Positions 6,369 through 13,583 of a stretch of DNA of 15,680 nucleotides are shown piece by piece. The stretch's first letter is position 1, and each line of letters starts with the position of its first letter. The position numbers and the translations under genes were made by a program. The notes under the pieces were generated by a model. It made no database searches. It was not told the origin of the DNA and saw only the letters and a program-made list of their open reading frames with translations. Source of the DNA: Rhodocyclales bacterium (GTDB lineage: Bacteria; Pseudomonadota; Gammaproteobacteria; Burkholderiales; Rhodocyclaceae); assembly GCA_021413665.1 (NCBI GenBank), contig JAIOPW010000127.1:1-15680 (forward strand). Direction: 5' to 3'.

Positions 6369-6566
6369 ATGCGCATCTTCGTCATACTGATGCTGATCGC
6401 CATCATTGCGAGCCTCGGCAGCGCACTGATATTTGTCTATCGGGATCGGGGCCAGGACAAGACTCGGGCGGTCAAGGCGCTGACCTTGCGGGTGGGTCTT
6501 TCCCTTGTCCTTTTCCTGCTATTGATGGCCGCGTACCGGTTTGGCTGGATAGGCGAACGCCTTTGA
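6369..6566 (+). CDS. Twin transmembrane protein (DUF2909 family)
   Basis: A 65-residue protein that is almost entirely two hydrophobic helices (about 3-23 and 42-60) joined by a short charged loop RDRGQDKTRAVKALTLR. This pattern matches the small betaproteobacterial twin-transmembrane family found beside oxidase genes. The function is unknown; the location suggests a role in oxidase assembly or stability. It is the only + strand gene within the oxidase cluster, divergent from SURF1 and convergent with coxC. A GAAAGGA ribosome site lies a few bases before the ATG. The short length would normally lower confidence, but the helix pattern and position support it. Confidence 0.85.
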   Translation: MRIFVILMLIAIIASLGSALIFVYRDRGQDKTRAVKALTLRVGLSLVLFLLLMAAYRFGWIGERL

Positions 6567-6582
6567 TTCAAGGCTTCGCGGA

Positions 6583-6608
6583 GCACGCCAAGTGATTCCT
6601 CGGCGTGC
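6583..6608. terminator. Hairpin between convergent DUF2909 gene and coxC
   Basis: GCACGCC (6583-6589) pairs with GGCGTGC (6602-6608). One mismatch and two further pairs extend the stem to leave a 6-base loop. It sits in the 48-base gap between two converging genes and may terminate transcription in both directions. No U-tract follows on either strand, so the call is tentative. Confidence 0.4.
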
Positions 6609-6614
6609 CCGGGA

Positions 6615-7469
6615 TTAAAGCCAATAGACGACGACGAACAGGCCAAGCCAGACGACGTCGACGAAGTGCCAGTACCAGGCGACGGCTTCGAAGGCGAAAT
6701 GTCGCTCCGCGGTAAAGTGCCCCTTCATTGCCCGTACCAGGATCACGATCAGCATCGTCGCGCCAAGGGTCACGTGAAACCCGTGAAAACCGGTCAGCAT
6801 GTAAAAGGTCGAGCCGTAGACGCCGGTCGTCATCTTGAGATTCATGTGGCTGTAGGCTTCGGCGTATTCGTAGGCCTGCAGGCTGATGAACAGCAGACCG
6901 AGTGCCACGGTCAATGCCAGGCCGGTAATCAACTGCTGTCGCTTGTTGGCGATCAATCCCCAATGCGCCCAGGTCACCGTGACGCCGGAACTCAGCAGCA
7001 GCAAGGTGTTGATTGCCGGGATGCCCCAGGCGTGCATTGGCGTAAATGCGTCTTTGGCCGCCGGTCCCGCAGTTGGCCAGACGTTCTTGAAGCCATCCCA
7101 GAGCGCCGCCTGATCGGGGCTGGCGATTTCAGGAACAGACAGGACGCGGATATAAAACAGGGCGCCAAAAAACGCCGCGAAGAACATGACTTCCGAAAAG
7201 ATGAACCAGGCCATCGCCCAGCGGAACGAGCGATCCACCTGCGAGTTGTAACTGCCGCCCTCGGATTCGCCGATGACGCGGCCAAACCAGCCGAACAACA
7301 TGTACACCATGACGGCAAACCCGGCCGCCAAGAGGAGACCCCCGCTGGCAATCGAATTGAACGTCAGCACGGCGCCACCTGCCAGCAGGAGCAGCGCCAG
7401 CGAGCCGACCAGCGGGAAATACGACGGGTCGGGAACGAAATAGCGGGTTGTGGATGCAGGGTGACTCAT
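6615..7469 (-). CDS. coxC: Cytochrome c oxidase subunit III
   Basis: Third core subunit of the aa3-type oxidase; it stabilises proton uptake by subunit I. The 284-residue product has seven predicted hydrophobic segments and family landmarks: FVPDPSYFPLVGS at the N-terminus, RWAMAWFIFSEVMFFAAFFGALFY with the conserved membrane glutamate, NTLLLLSSGVTVTWAH, GSTFYMLTGFHGFHVTLGA, and the terminal HFAFEAVAWYWHFVDVVWLGLFVVVYW. The ATG is at 7469-7467 behind a clear GAGGAGG ribosome site. It follows the DUF2970 gene by 59 bases and ends facing the DUF2909 gene. The symbol ctaE is also used. Confidence 0.97.
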   Translation of the reverse strand: MSHPASTTRYFVPDPSYFPLVGSLALLLLAGGAVLTFNSIASGGLLLAAGFAVMVYMLFGWFGRVIGESEGGSYNSQVDRSFRWAMAWFIFSEVMFFAAFFGALFYIRVLSVPEIASPDQAALWDGFKNVWPTAGPAAKDAFTPMHAWGIPAINTLLLLSSGVTVTWAHWGLIANKRQQLITGLALTVALGLLFISLQAYEYAEAYSHMNLKMTTGVYGSTFYMLTGFHGFHVTLGATMLIVILVRAMKGHFTAERHFAFEAVAWYWHFVDVVWLGLFVVVYWL

Positions 7470-7528
7470 CTTGACCTCCTCGAAATCATACTGTCGTTAT
7501 TGCGCTGTTAGCTTGTTGATGCGCCCGG

Positions 7529-7738
7529 TCACTGCTTGCTCATGCTGATTGCGACCGTTACCAGCGTGAGCACGAATACCAGCATGAAGACCAGCGCCGT
7601 GATCAGAATTTGCAGCGGCGACAAGGACGGCGCGTCCTGCTCGTGAAGCTTGTGCCCGCGAACGCCCAACAGACCCCACGCCACGGTGCGAATAGTACGC
7701 AGCAGTCGGCCCTTGGGCGGCGGATCGGGCCGGGTCAT
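7529..7738 (-). CDS. DUF2970 family small membrane protein
   Basis: A 69-residue protein with a basic N-terminal half (RPDPPPKGRLLRTIRTVAWGLLGVRGHKLHEQD) and a single C-terminal transmembrane helix (about 44-64). The N-terminal pattern is that of DUF2970, a betaproteobacterial family regularly found between ctaG and coxC. Its function is unknown; an accessory role in oxidase assembly is inferred from this position. It starts at an ATG three bases after the ctaG stop, with a GGAAG ribosome site inside the end of ctaG, so it is almost certainly co-transcribed with it. Confidence 0.87.
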   Translation of the reverse strand: MTRPDPPPKGRLLRTIRTVAWGLLGVRGHKLHEQDAPSLSPLQILITALVFMLVFVLTLVTVAISMSKQ

Positions 7739-7741
7739 CGA

Positions 7742-8341
7742 TCACTTCCGGCTTTCCGCAGACGTTGCCGACGCTGTTACGCTGCCCGCCGGCACCTCGA
7801 AAAACGTGTAGGAAAGCGTAAGGGTATTCACGTCTTCCGGCAGCGTCTTGTCGAGGACGAAGACCACCGGCATCTCGCGCACTTCGTGGGGAGCGAAGGT
7901 CTGCTGCTTGAAGCAGAAGCAGTCCAGCTTCTTGACGTAGCCACCCGCGTGCTGCGGGCCGTAACTGGGTACCGCCTGGCCGATCACGGTGGTGTCGCGC
8001 GTATTCTCGACCCGATACGTCACGTGCACGATATCCCCGGTCTTGACCGCGAGGCTGGTGGTCTCGGGCCGGAAACGCAGGCCGTTGTCGTGACTGTTGG
8101 CGTCGAACTCGAGTGTCACCGGCCGGGCCGGCAGCGCCGACGCGGCAACCCGCTGCGCTCGGTCTATGTCGTAAAGACCGGTCCATTCGCAAAACGCTTT
8201 GTACAGGCGCGGCTGGGCAGCAACAAACAGCAGGCTGCCGACCACCACCGCCAGCAGGCCGACGACAATGCGCCGGTTGCCGCCGACCTGCGGCAGCCGG
8301 TGCGCAGCAACCGCTCCAGCGGGGGCAAGGTGAGGGCTCAA
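7742..8341 (-). CDS. ctaG: Cytochrome c oxidase assembly protein CtaG/Cox11 (CuB insertion)
   Basis: Membrane-anchored copper chaperone needed to build the CuB centre of subunit I. With the start chosen it has 199 residues: TM about 24-43, then the membrane-proximal FCEWTGL with C51, and a beta-sandwich domain ending in the Cox11 copper motif K-L-D-C141-F-C143-F-K-Q-Q-T followed by EVREMPVVFVLD. There is no ATG or GTG near the expected N-terminus. The TTG at 8341-8339 overlaps the stop of the preceding small gene as TTGA and gives a normal-length protein, so it is the most likely start. The same frame is open up to 8548, but that part is a shadow of coxA and the small gene. Confidence 0.92.
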   Translation of the reverse strand: MSPHLAPAGAVAAHRLPQVGGNRRIVVGLLAVVVGSLLFVAAQPRLYKAFCEWTGLYDIDRAQRVAASALPARPVTLEFDANSHDNGLRFRPETTSLAVKTGDIVHVTYRVENTRDTTVIGQAVPSYGPQHAGGYVKKLDCFCFKQQTFAPHEVREMPVVFVLDKTLPEDVNTLTLSYTFFEVPAGSVTASATSAESRK

Positions 8342-8454
8342 GCGCCGGCCATCCACTGCCGGATAATGACGCTCAGAAACACGGCAGCGGCGAACAGCGC
8401 AAGGCCGATCGCTATGCGACGGTTGGCCTGCTCGCGGGACGCGTCGGCGCTCAT
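8338..8454 (-). CDS. Cytochrome oxidase small assembly protein (38 residues)
   Basis: A very short gene. It encodes a polar, basic N-terminus (MSADASREQANRR) and one hydrophobic helix (about residues 14-31), ending in RQWMAGA. Its ATG overlaps the coxA stop as ATGA, and its TGA overlaps the TTG start of ctaG, so it is tied to both neighbours. Betaproteobacterial clusters carry a similarly sized single-helix protein at this exact place, annotated as a cytochrome oxidase small assembly protein. The function is not established. Length alone would not support the call; the double overlap and helix do. Confidence 0.8.
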   Translation of the reverse strand: MSADASREQANRRIAIGLALFAAAVFLSVIIRQWMAGA

Positions 8455-10064
8455 CCGTGCGCCTCGGCCGGATCGAAAGCAGGCGGATCTTCGAAAGTGT
8501 GGTGCGGCGCCGGCGAGGGCACGGTCCATTCCAGTCCGTGTGCGCCATCCCACGGCCGGGCTTCGGCCTTGACGCCGCCCTTCATCGCCTTGAACACCAC
8601 CACCAGCACCAGCAACTGGCTGAAGCCGAAGCCGAAAGAGCCAATGGTGGAAATCATGTTGAAGTCGGCGAACTGTTGCGCGTAGTCGGGGATTCGCCGC
8701 GGCATGCCCGCCAGGCCGAGGAAGTGCTGAGGGAAGAAGGCAATGTTGAAGAAGACCATCGACAGCCAGAAGTGCAGCTTGCCGAGGCCCTCGCTGTACA
8801 TATGCCCGGTCCATTTCGGCAGCCAGTAGTAGAGGCCGGCATAGGCCGAGAACAGCGCCCCGGCGACCATGACGTAGTGGAAGTGGGCGACGACGTAATA
8901 GGTATCCTGCAACTGGATATCCACCGCGGTCATGGCCAGCACCAGGCCGGTCAGCCCGCCGATGGTAAACAGCACGAGGAAACCCAGCGCGAACAGCATC
9001 GGCGTTTCGAAGCTCAGCGAGCCGCGCCACATGGTGGTGACCCAGTTGAAAACCTTCACCCCGGTCGGGATCGCGATCAGCATCGTCGCATACATGAAGT
9101 AGAGTTGGCCGGTGAGCGGGATACCCGTCACGTACATGTGGTGGGCCCAGACGAAGAATGAAATCAGGCCGATCGCGGCAATGGCATACACCATCGAGGT
9201 GTAGCCAAACAGGCGCTTGCGCGAGAAGGCTGGAATCACGTGGGAAACCACGCCGAACGCCGGCAAGGCGATGATGTATACCTCGGGATGACCAAAGAAC
9301 CAGAAGATGTGCTGGAACAGCACGGGGTCGCCGCCACCCGCCGCGTTGAAGAAACTGGTGCCGAAATGGCGGTCCGTCAGCAGCATCGTCACTGCACCGG
9401 CCAGAATCGGCATCGAGGCGATCAGCAGGAAGGCCGTCACCAGCCAGGTCCAGCAGAACAGCGGCATCTTCATCAGCGTCATGCCGGGCGTGCGCATGTT
9501 GAGGATGGTGGTGATGATGTTGATCGACCCCTAGATCGAGGACATGCCGAGGATGTGCACGGCGAAGATGGCCATGTCCATGCCCATGCCCATCTGCACG
9601 GACAGCGGCGGGTAAAGGGTCCAGCCAGTGCCGGCGGCGCCGCCGGGCACGAAGAGGGACGCGGTCAGCAGGATGGCGGCGGGCGGCAGCAGCCAGAAGC
9701 TCCAGTTGTTCATCCGCGCGAACGCCATGTCGGGCGCCCCGATCATCAGCGGGATCATCCAGTTGGCGAAGCCCACAAAGGCCGGCATGATCGCGCCGAA
9801 CACCATGATCAGTGCATGCAGCGTGAGCATCTGGTTGTAGAACTCGGGGGCCACGTACTGCAATCCGGGCGACATCAGTTCGGCGCGGATGACCAGCGAC
9901 ATGGCGCCGCCAACCAGGAACATCACGAAACTGAACCACAAGTACATCGTCCCGATGTCCTTGTGGTTGGTCGTGGTGATCCAGCGCATGATCCCGGTCG
10001 GACCGTGGCCGTGGCTGTCGGCAGCGTGGTGCCCGGCGTGGGCGGCGTGTTGGTTGGCTTGCAT
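8451..10064 (-). CDS. coxA: Cytochrome c oxidase subunit I, frame interrupted by one in-frame TAG
   Basis: Catalytic heme-copper subunit, 537 codons in total, which is normal for the family. Codon 178 (minus strand 9533-9531) is TAG; everything before (177 residues) and after (359 residues) stays in the same frame and aligns without gaps to the family. Active-site residues are intact on both sides: heme a ligands H83 and H396, heme a3 ligand H394, CuB ligands H259, H308 and H309, cross-link tyrosine Y263, E261, the D-channel D112, and the K-channel T334/K337. The TAG falls in S-S-I-[stop]-G-S-I-N, where homologues have a nonpolar residue (Leu or Met). It may be a sequencing error, a recent nonsense mutation or suppressed; I cannot tell which. 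Strict translation gives fragments 9531-10064 and 8451-9497 (from the first internal ATG). The start follows a CAGGAGA ribosome site. The N-terminus is His-rich. The symbol ctaD is also used. Confidence 0.93.
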
Positions 10065-10095
10065 AATCAGATTCTCCTGAAGACCGGTGGTGCAA

Positions 10096-11262
10096 TCACT
10101 TGCCGCGAAGTGCCTTGACTTCGGCGGGCTGGATCAGTTCGCCGAGCTTGTTGCTCCACGCGTTCCGTTCGTAGGCGACAACGGCAGCAATATCGGTGTC
10201 GCTCAACTGGGCACCAAAGGCGGCCATCGCAGTGCCCGGCTTGCCCTTGAGGACAATGTCGAGGTGGCCCGCCTTTGGCCCCTTGGTGATCTTCGAACCG
10301 TCGAGCGCCGGGAATGCGGGTGGCAGGCCCGCGCCGTTCGGCTGGTGACACGCGGCGCAGTTGGCGGTATAAACCTTTTCGCCACGAGCCATAAGCTCGT
10401 CCATCTTCCAGACCTTGGTCGGGTCATCCGTGACTGCCGCCATCGCCGCCTTTTGCTGCGCAACCCAGGTGGCGTACTTTTCGGCGGAAACCACCTCGAC
10501 CACCACCGGCATGAAACCGTGGTCCTTGCCGCAGAGCTCGGAACACTGGCCGCGGTAGGTGCCTTCCTTCTCGGCACGGAACCAGGTGTCGCGCAGGAAG
10601 CCCGGCACCGCATCGGTCTTGACCGCAAACGCCGGTACCGACCAGTTGTGAATCACGTCGGTCGCCGTGAGCAGCACGCGCACCTTCTTGCCAACCGGCA
10701 CCACGAGCGGGTGATCGACCTCCAGCAAATAGTGCTCGCCCTTGGGCGTCTTGTTATCGATCTGCTCGCGCGGCGTGGACATCACGCTCATGAACTTGAC
10801 CCCGGCGGCGTCGCCGGTGACATACTCGTAACCCCATTTCCACTGGTACCCGGTGGCCTTGATCGTCAGATCGGGTTGCGAGCTATCGCGCATCTCCACC
10901 AGGGCCGAGGTGGCCGGAAAAGCAATTGCGATGAGAACCAGCGTCGGCACAATGGTCCAGACGATTTCCACGGTGGTGTTGTCGTGAAAATCGGCCGCCT
11001 TGTGTCCCCTGGACTTGCGATGAAAAATGATGGACCACGTGACGACGGCAAAGACGCCGACGAAAATGATGAAGATGACCCACGTCAGAAGGGTGTGCAG
11101 GTCATAGACACGCCGCGCCAGCGCGGTAACCGGCATCTGCAGGTTGAGTTCCCAGGCGGCGTTCGCCAGACCGGCGAAAACGGCAAGCGCACCCGCGGTG
11201 AATCCCCTGACCAGGCACGCGTAACCCTGCCCTCGACAGGAATTGATTTTGTTGATTGCCAT
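10096..11262 (-). CDS. coxB: Cytochrome c oxidase subunit II with C-terminal cytochrome c domain
   Basis: CuA-containing electron-entry subunit. The 388-residue product begins with a Sec-type signal peptide (hydrophobic core about 18-34, likely cleavage after A-N-A). Two transmembrane helices follow (about 58-80 and 98-120), then the periplasmic cupredoxin domain with CuA ligands H205, C240, E242, C244, H248 and M251 in CSELCGKDHGFM. A fused monoheme cytochrome c domain comes next (C302-A-A-C305-H306, probable distal ligand M346), as in caa3-type enzymes. The start chosen is the ATG at 11262-11260, preceded by an AGGGGGGAG purine run. An ATG 30 bases upstream (11292) has no ribosome site and would add ten residues before the signal. 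It is the first gene of the oxidase operon, 31 bases before coxA. The symbol ctaC is also used. Confidence 0.96.
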   Translation of the reverse strand: MAINKINSCRGQGYACLVRGFTAGALAVFAGLANAAWELNLQMPVTALARRVYDLHTLLTWVIFIIFVGVFAVVTWSIIFHRKSRGHKAADFHDNTTVEIVWTIVPTLVLIAIAFPATSALVEMRDSSQPDLTIKATGYQWKWGYEYVTGDAAGVKFMSVMSTPREQIDNKTPKGEHYLLEVDHPLVVPVGKKVRVLLTATDVIHNWSVPAFAVKTDAVPGFLRDTWFRAEKEGTYRGQCSELCGKDHGFMPVVVEVVSAEKYATWVAQQKAAMAAVTDDPTKVWKMDELMARGEKVYTANCAACHQPNGAGLPPAFPALDGSKITKGPKAGHLDIVLKGKPGTAMAAFGAQLSDTDIAAVVAYERNAWSNKLGELIQPAEVKALRGK

Positions 11263-11574
11263 GCTCCCCCCTAAATCGCCTTCGTTTGACATGGTTCAGT
11301 TGGTCTTGAGGCGGTTTGCAGTACTTTGTATTCATTGCGCCCGAGGCGCATCCCTCGCCTGCCGACATTCATTTCGGGCAAGCCCACTTTACTTGAATAC
11401 TAAACGATTGCGAAGGTTAACACAGCTTCTTTGATGCCGGTCAAAGTTCAGCATCGTATTTTGTGCCTGATGGGGTCGGTCGGCCAAGGCAGCTGGTTGC
11501 GGACGCTGCGCTTCGGACCTCCGCCGAAAATTCATTTCCGTCTTGTATCGAAGCGGCAACCCGATCTGCCACGG
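11263..11574. other. 312-base intergenic region upstream of coxB (operon control region)
   Basis: No gene is seen. The region separates mpl from coxB, both on the minus strand. It contains an FNR-type palindrome (11431-11444), a possible minus-strand -10 element TAGTAT (11402-11397), and a short hairpin in the likely coxB leader (AGGCG/CGCCT on the minus strand, within about 11343-11362). No convincing intrinsic terminator with a U-tract was found after mpl, so read-through from mpl into the oxidase genes is possible. Confidence 0.5.
11431..11444. promoter_or_regulatory. FNR/Anr/Dnr-type binding site upstream of coxB
   Basis: TTGATGCCGGTCAA fits the FNR-family consensus TTGAY-N4-RTCAA exactly and lies inside the longer palindrome CTTTGA-N6-TCAAAG (11429-11446). 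It is about 170 bases upstream of the coxB start. If the minus-strand TAGTAT at 11402-11397 is the -10, the site is centred near -47, a position compatible with either activation or repression. An oxygen- or nitric-oxide-responsive regulator probably adjusts oxidase expression; the sign is not predictable from sequence. Confidence 0.65.
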
Positions 11575-12927
11575 TCATGGTGCTGCCAGGCCATCGAGCA
11601 ATTTCTGGTGAATACCGCCAAAGCCGCCATTGCTCATAACCAGAATCTGGTCACCCGCCCGAGCGCCCCCGATGATGGCGCCCAGAAGCGCATCCAGATC
11701 CCCGAACGTGCGCGCCCTCGCGCCGAGGGAGGCCAGCGCCTCCGCAGGATCCCAACCCAATTGATTGGCGTAGCAGAACACGACGTCGGCCTCGGCAAGG
11801 CTGCCCGGCAACTGCGCCTTCATGGTGCCAAGCTTCATCGTATTCGAGCGCGGCTCGAGCACCGCAAGAATGCGGGCCGCGCCCACGCGCTGGCGCAAAC
11901 CCTCGAGCGTGACCCGAATCGCGGTCGGATGATGCGCGAAATCATCGATTACGGTGATGCCGCGCACGGTACCGCGTATCTCAAGGCGGCGGCGCACGCC
12001 CTTGAAGGTTTCCAGCGCCCTGAGCCCGACCGCCGCCGGGACGCCGGCATGGCGCGCCGCCGCCAAGGCAGCCAACGCGTTCGCACGATTGTGATCGCCG
12101 GGCAGATTGAAGTGCTCGACGCGGCCAACGTGCGCGCCGTGGAGAGTGACCTCGAACCCGCCGCCGGCATTCACGGGCCCGGCCTGCCAGCCGGCCGGGC
12201 CATTGAACGCCTCGACCGGAGTCCAGCAGCCGCGCGCCAGGACGCGATCGAGCGCCGGCTCCGCCGCGTTGGCAACCACCAGCCCGTTACCGGGAAGCGT
12301 GCGCACAAAATGATGAAATTGAGTCTCGATAGCAGCAAGATCGGCGAAGATATCCGCATGGTCAAACTCAAGATTGTTCAGTACGGTAGTTCTTGGATGG
12401 TAATGAACGAACTTGGACCGCTTGTCGCAGAACGCTGTGTCGTACTCGTCAGCCTCGATGACAAAGAACGGCGAGTCGGTCAGTCGCGCCGAAACGCCAA
12501 AGCCGTTCGGCACGCCACCGACCAGAAACGAAGGATTCAATCCGGCCTCTTCAAGTATCCATGCCAACAGCGAAGTCGTGGTGGTCTTGCCGTGCGTACC
12601 GGCCACGCCGAGCACCCAGCGCCCCTGCAATATGTTTTCCGCCAGCCACTGCGGCCCGGAAACATAGGGCAGGTTCCGATCCAGGATCGCCTCCAGAAGC
12701 GGGTTGCCGCGCGCAACCGTATTGCCGACGACGAAAAGGTCGGGGTCGAGCGCAAGCTGCCCGGCATCATAGCCATCCGTAAGGGCGATGCCCTGCTCGG
12801 TCAATTGCGTGCTCATCGGCGGATAGACGTTGGCATCGCAACCGGTGACACGATGCCCCGCCGAGCGGGCCAGCAGTGCGATCCCGCCCATGAAGGTGCC
12901 GCAGACACCCAGGATGTGAATGTGCAT
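11575..12927 (-). CDS. mpl: UDP-N-acetylmuramate:L-Ala-gamma-D-Glu-meso-DAP ligase (Mpl)
   Basis: Cytoplasmic Mur ligase that re-attaches the recycled murein tripeptide to UDP-MurNAc for peptidoglycan recycling. The 450-residue length suits Mpl. Motifs in order: N-terminal Rossmann HIHILGVCGTFMGG, ATP loop GTHGKTTTTS (110-119), EADEYDTAF (158-166), NNLEFDHADIF (184-194), GDHNRANALAALAA (277-290), VRRRLE (311-316), IDDFAHHPTA (327-336), and a C-terminal domain with LEPRSNTMKLG. C-G-T-F-M-G-G and Y-D-T-A-F-C-D-K-R-S-K-F separate Mpl from MurC. A GGAAA ribosome site precedes the ATG. It is divergent from the nucleotidyltransferase-like gene across 50 bases, so the two promoters must overlap. Confidence 0.95.
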   Translation of the reverse strand: MHIHILGVCGTFMGGIALLARSAGHRVTGCDANVYPPMSTQLTEQGIALTDGYDAGQLALDPDLFVVGNTVARGNPLLEAILDRNLPYVSGPQWLAENILQGRWVLGVAGTHGKTTTTSLLAWILEEAGLNPSFLVGGVPNGFGVSARLTDSPFFVIEADEYDTAFCDKRSKFVHYHPRTTVLNNLEFDHADIFADLAAIETQFHHFVRTLPGNGLVVANAAEPALDRVLARGCWTPVEAFNGPAGWQAGPVNAGGGFEVTLHGAHVGRVEHFNLPGDHNRANALAALAAARHAGVPAAVGLRALETFKGVRRRLEIRGTVRGITVIDDFAHHPTAIRVTLEGLRQRVGAARILAVLEPRSNTMKLGTMKAQLPGSLAEADVVFCYANQLGWDPAEALASLGARARTFGDLDALLGAIIGGARAGDQILVMSNGGFGGIHQKLLDGLAAP

Positions 12928-12977
12928 GGCACTTTTCCGTGGAATAATGGCTCAGGATTGTAACCTTCGCCTACCCC

Positions 12978-13583
12978 ATGCCGCGCCGCAAATCCGCAAC
13001 TTCCGCATCAAGCCTATTGCGGCGCGCCATTGCCAGTGCGGCGGCGCGCCTGATGGCGGAAGACGGTATCACCGATTACGGCGCAGCCAAACGCAAGGCG
13101 GCGCGGGGACTGGGCGCCGGAGATGGCGACGCCCTGCCCGCCAACGAGGAAATCGAGGCCGAGTTGCGTAGTTGGCAGTCCCTCTACCAGGAGGACGAAC
13201 AACGGGAACGCGTACACGATCTGCGTGCCACGGCGCTCGAAGTGATGCAGTTGCTGCGCGAATTCAATCCTTACCTGACGGGCGGCGCGCTCGATGGAAC
13301 GGCTGGCCGCTATTCGGCTGCGGAGATAGAACTGTTCGCCGACAGCAGCAAGGATGTCGAGATTGCGCTCCTTTCCCACGGCATAGCCTACGACGTCATG
13401 GACAAGCGCAAGCCAATGCTGGACTCGCAACTGGCGATTGACTGGGACGACATCCCCGTCCTGCTGTCGATCTATCCACCGCCCGCCGAACGCCAGCAGC
13501 CGAAAACGCATCACGGTAGGCACAGTCGGCGGCGGGCTCGCGCCGACGTGGTGATTGACCTGCTACGGGAAACCGGGTCATGA
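12978..13583 (+). CDS. Conserved protein with nucleotidyltransferase-like region
   Basis: A 201-residue soluble protein that I do not assign to a characterised function. The N-terminal half is helical with a distinctive LMAEDGITDYGAAKRKAA segment (25-42) and a charged QSLYQEDEQRERVHDLR stretch. The central block YLTGGALDGTAGRYSAAEIELFADSSKDVEIALL (99-132) has glycine-rich and Asp/Glu spacing reminiscent of a minimal nucleotidyltransferase (G-T/S...E-x-x-x-D...D-x-E), followed by VLLSIYPP. The C-terminus is basic. It is divergent from mpl, and homologues in betaproteobacteria tend to sit there, so a link to cell-wall recycling is possible but unproven. Its stop overlaps the thioredoxin-like gene as ATGA. 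No clear ribosome site precedes the ATG at 12978, so the start is moderately certain. Confidence 0.8.
   Translation: MPRRKSATSASSLLRRAIASAAARLMAEDGITDYGAAKRKAARGLGAGDGDALPANEEIEAELRSWQSLYQEDEQRERVHDLRATALEVMQLLREFNPYLTGGALDGTAGRYSAAEIELFADSSKDVEIALLSHGIAYDVMDKRKPMLDSQLAIDWDDIPVLLSIYPPPAERQQPKTHHGRHSRRRARADVVIDLLRETGS

Noticed and set aside
5585..6595. Plus-strand open frame (336 codons) opposite SURF1
   Set aside because: Arg/Gln/His-rich shadow that also runs through the real DUF2909 gene in another frame.
8500..10064. coxA as a decayed pseudogene with several lesions
   Set aside because: Only one stop codon was found; there are no frameshifts and all active-site residues are intact, so true decay is not shown.
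8455..10095. Minus-strand frame running through coxA in a shifted register
   Set aside because: Only its last 38 codons (8338-8454) are a real gene; the rest is Arg/His-rich out-of-frame coxA.
10087..11274. Plus-strand open frame (395 codons) opposite coxB
   Set aside because: Low-complexity antisense shadow; coxB has all CuA and heme motifs on the other strand.
11431..12963. Long plus-strand open frame (510 codons) opposite mpl
   Set aside because: Mirror of mpl with Arg/Gln/His-rich composition and no motif; mpl is unambiguous.
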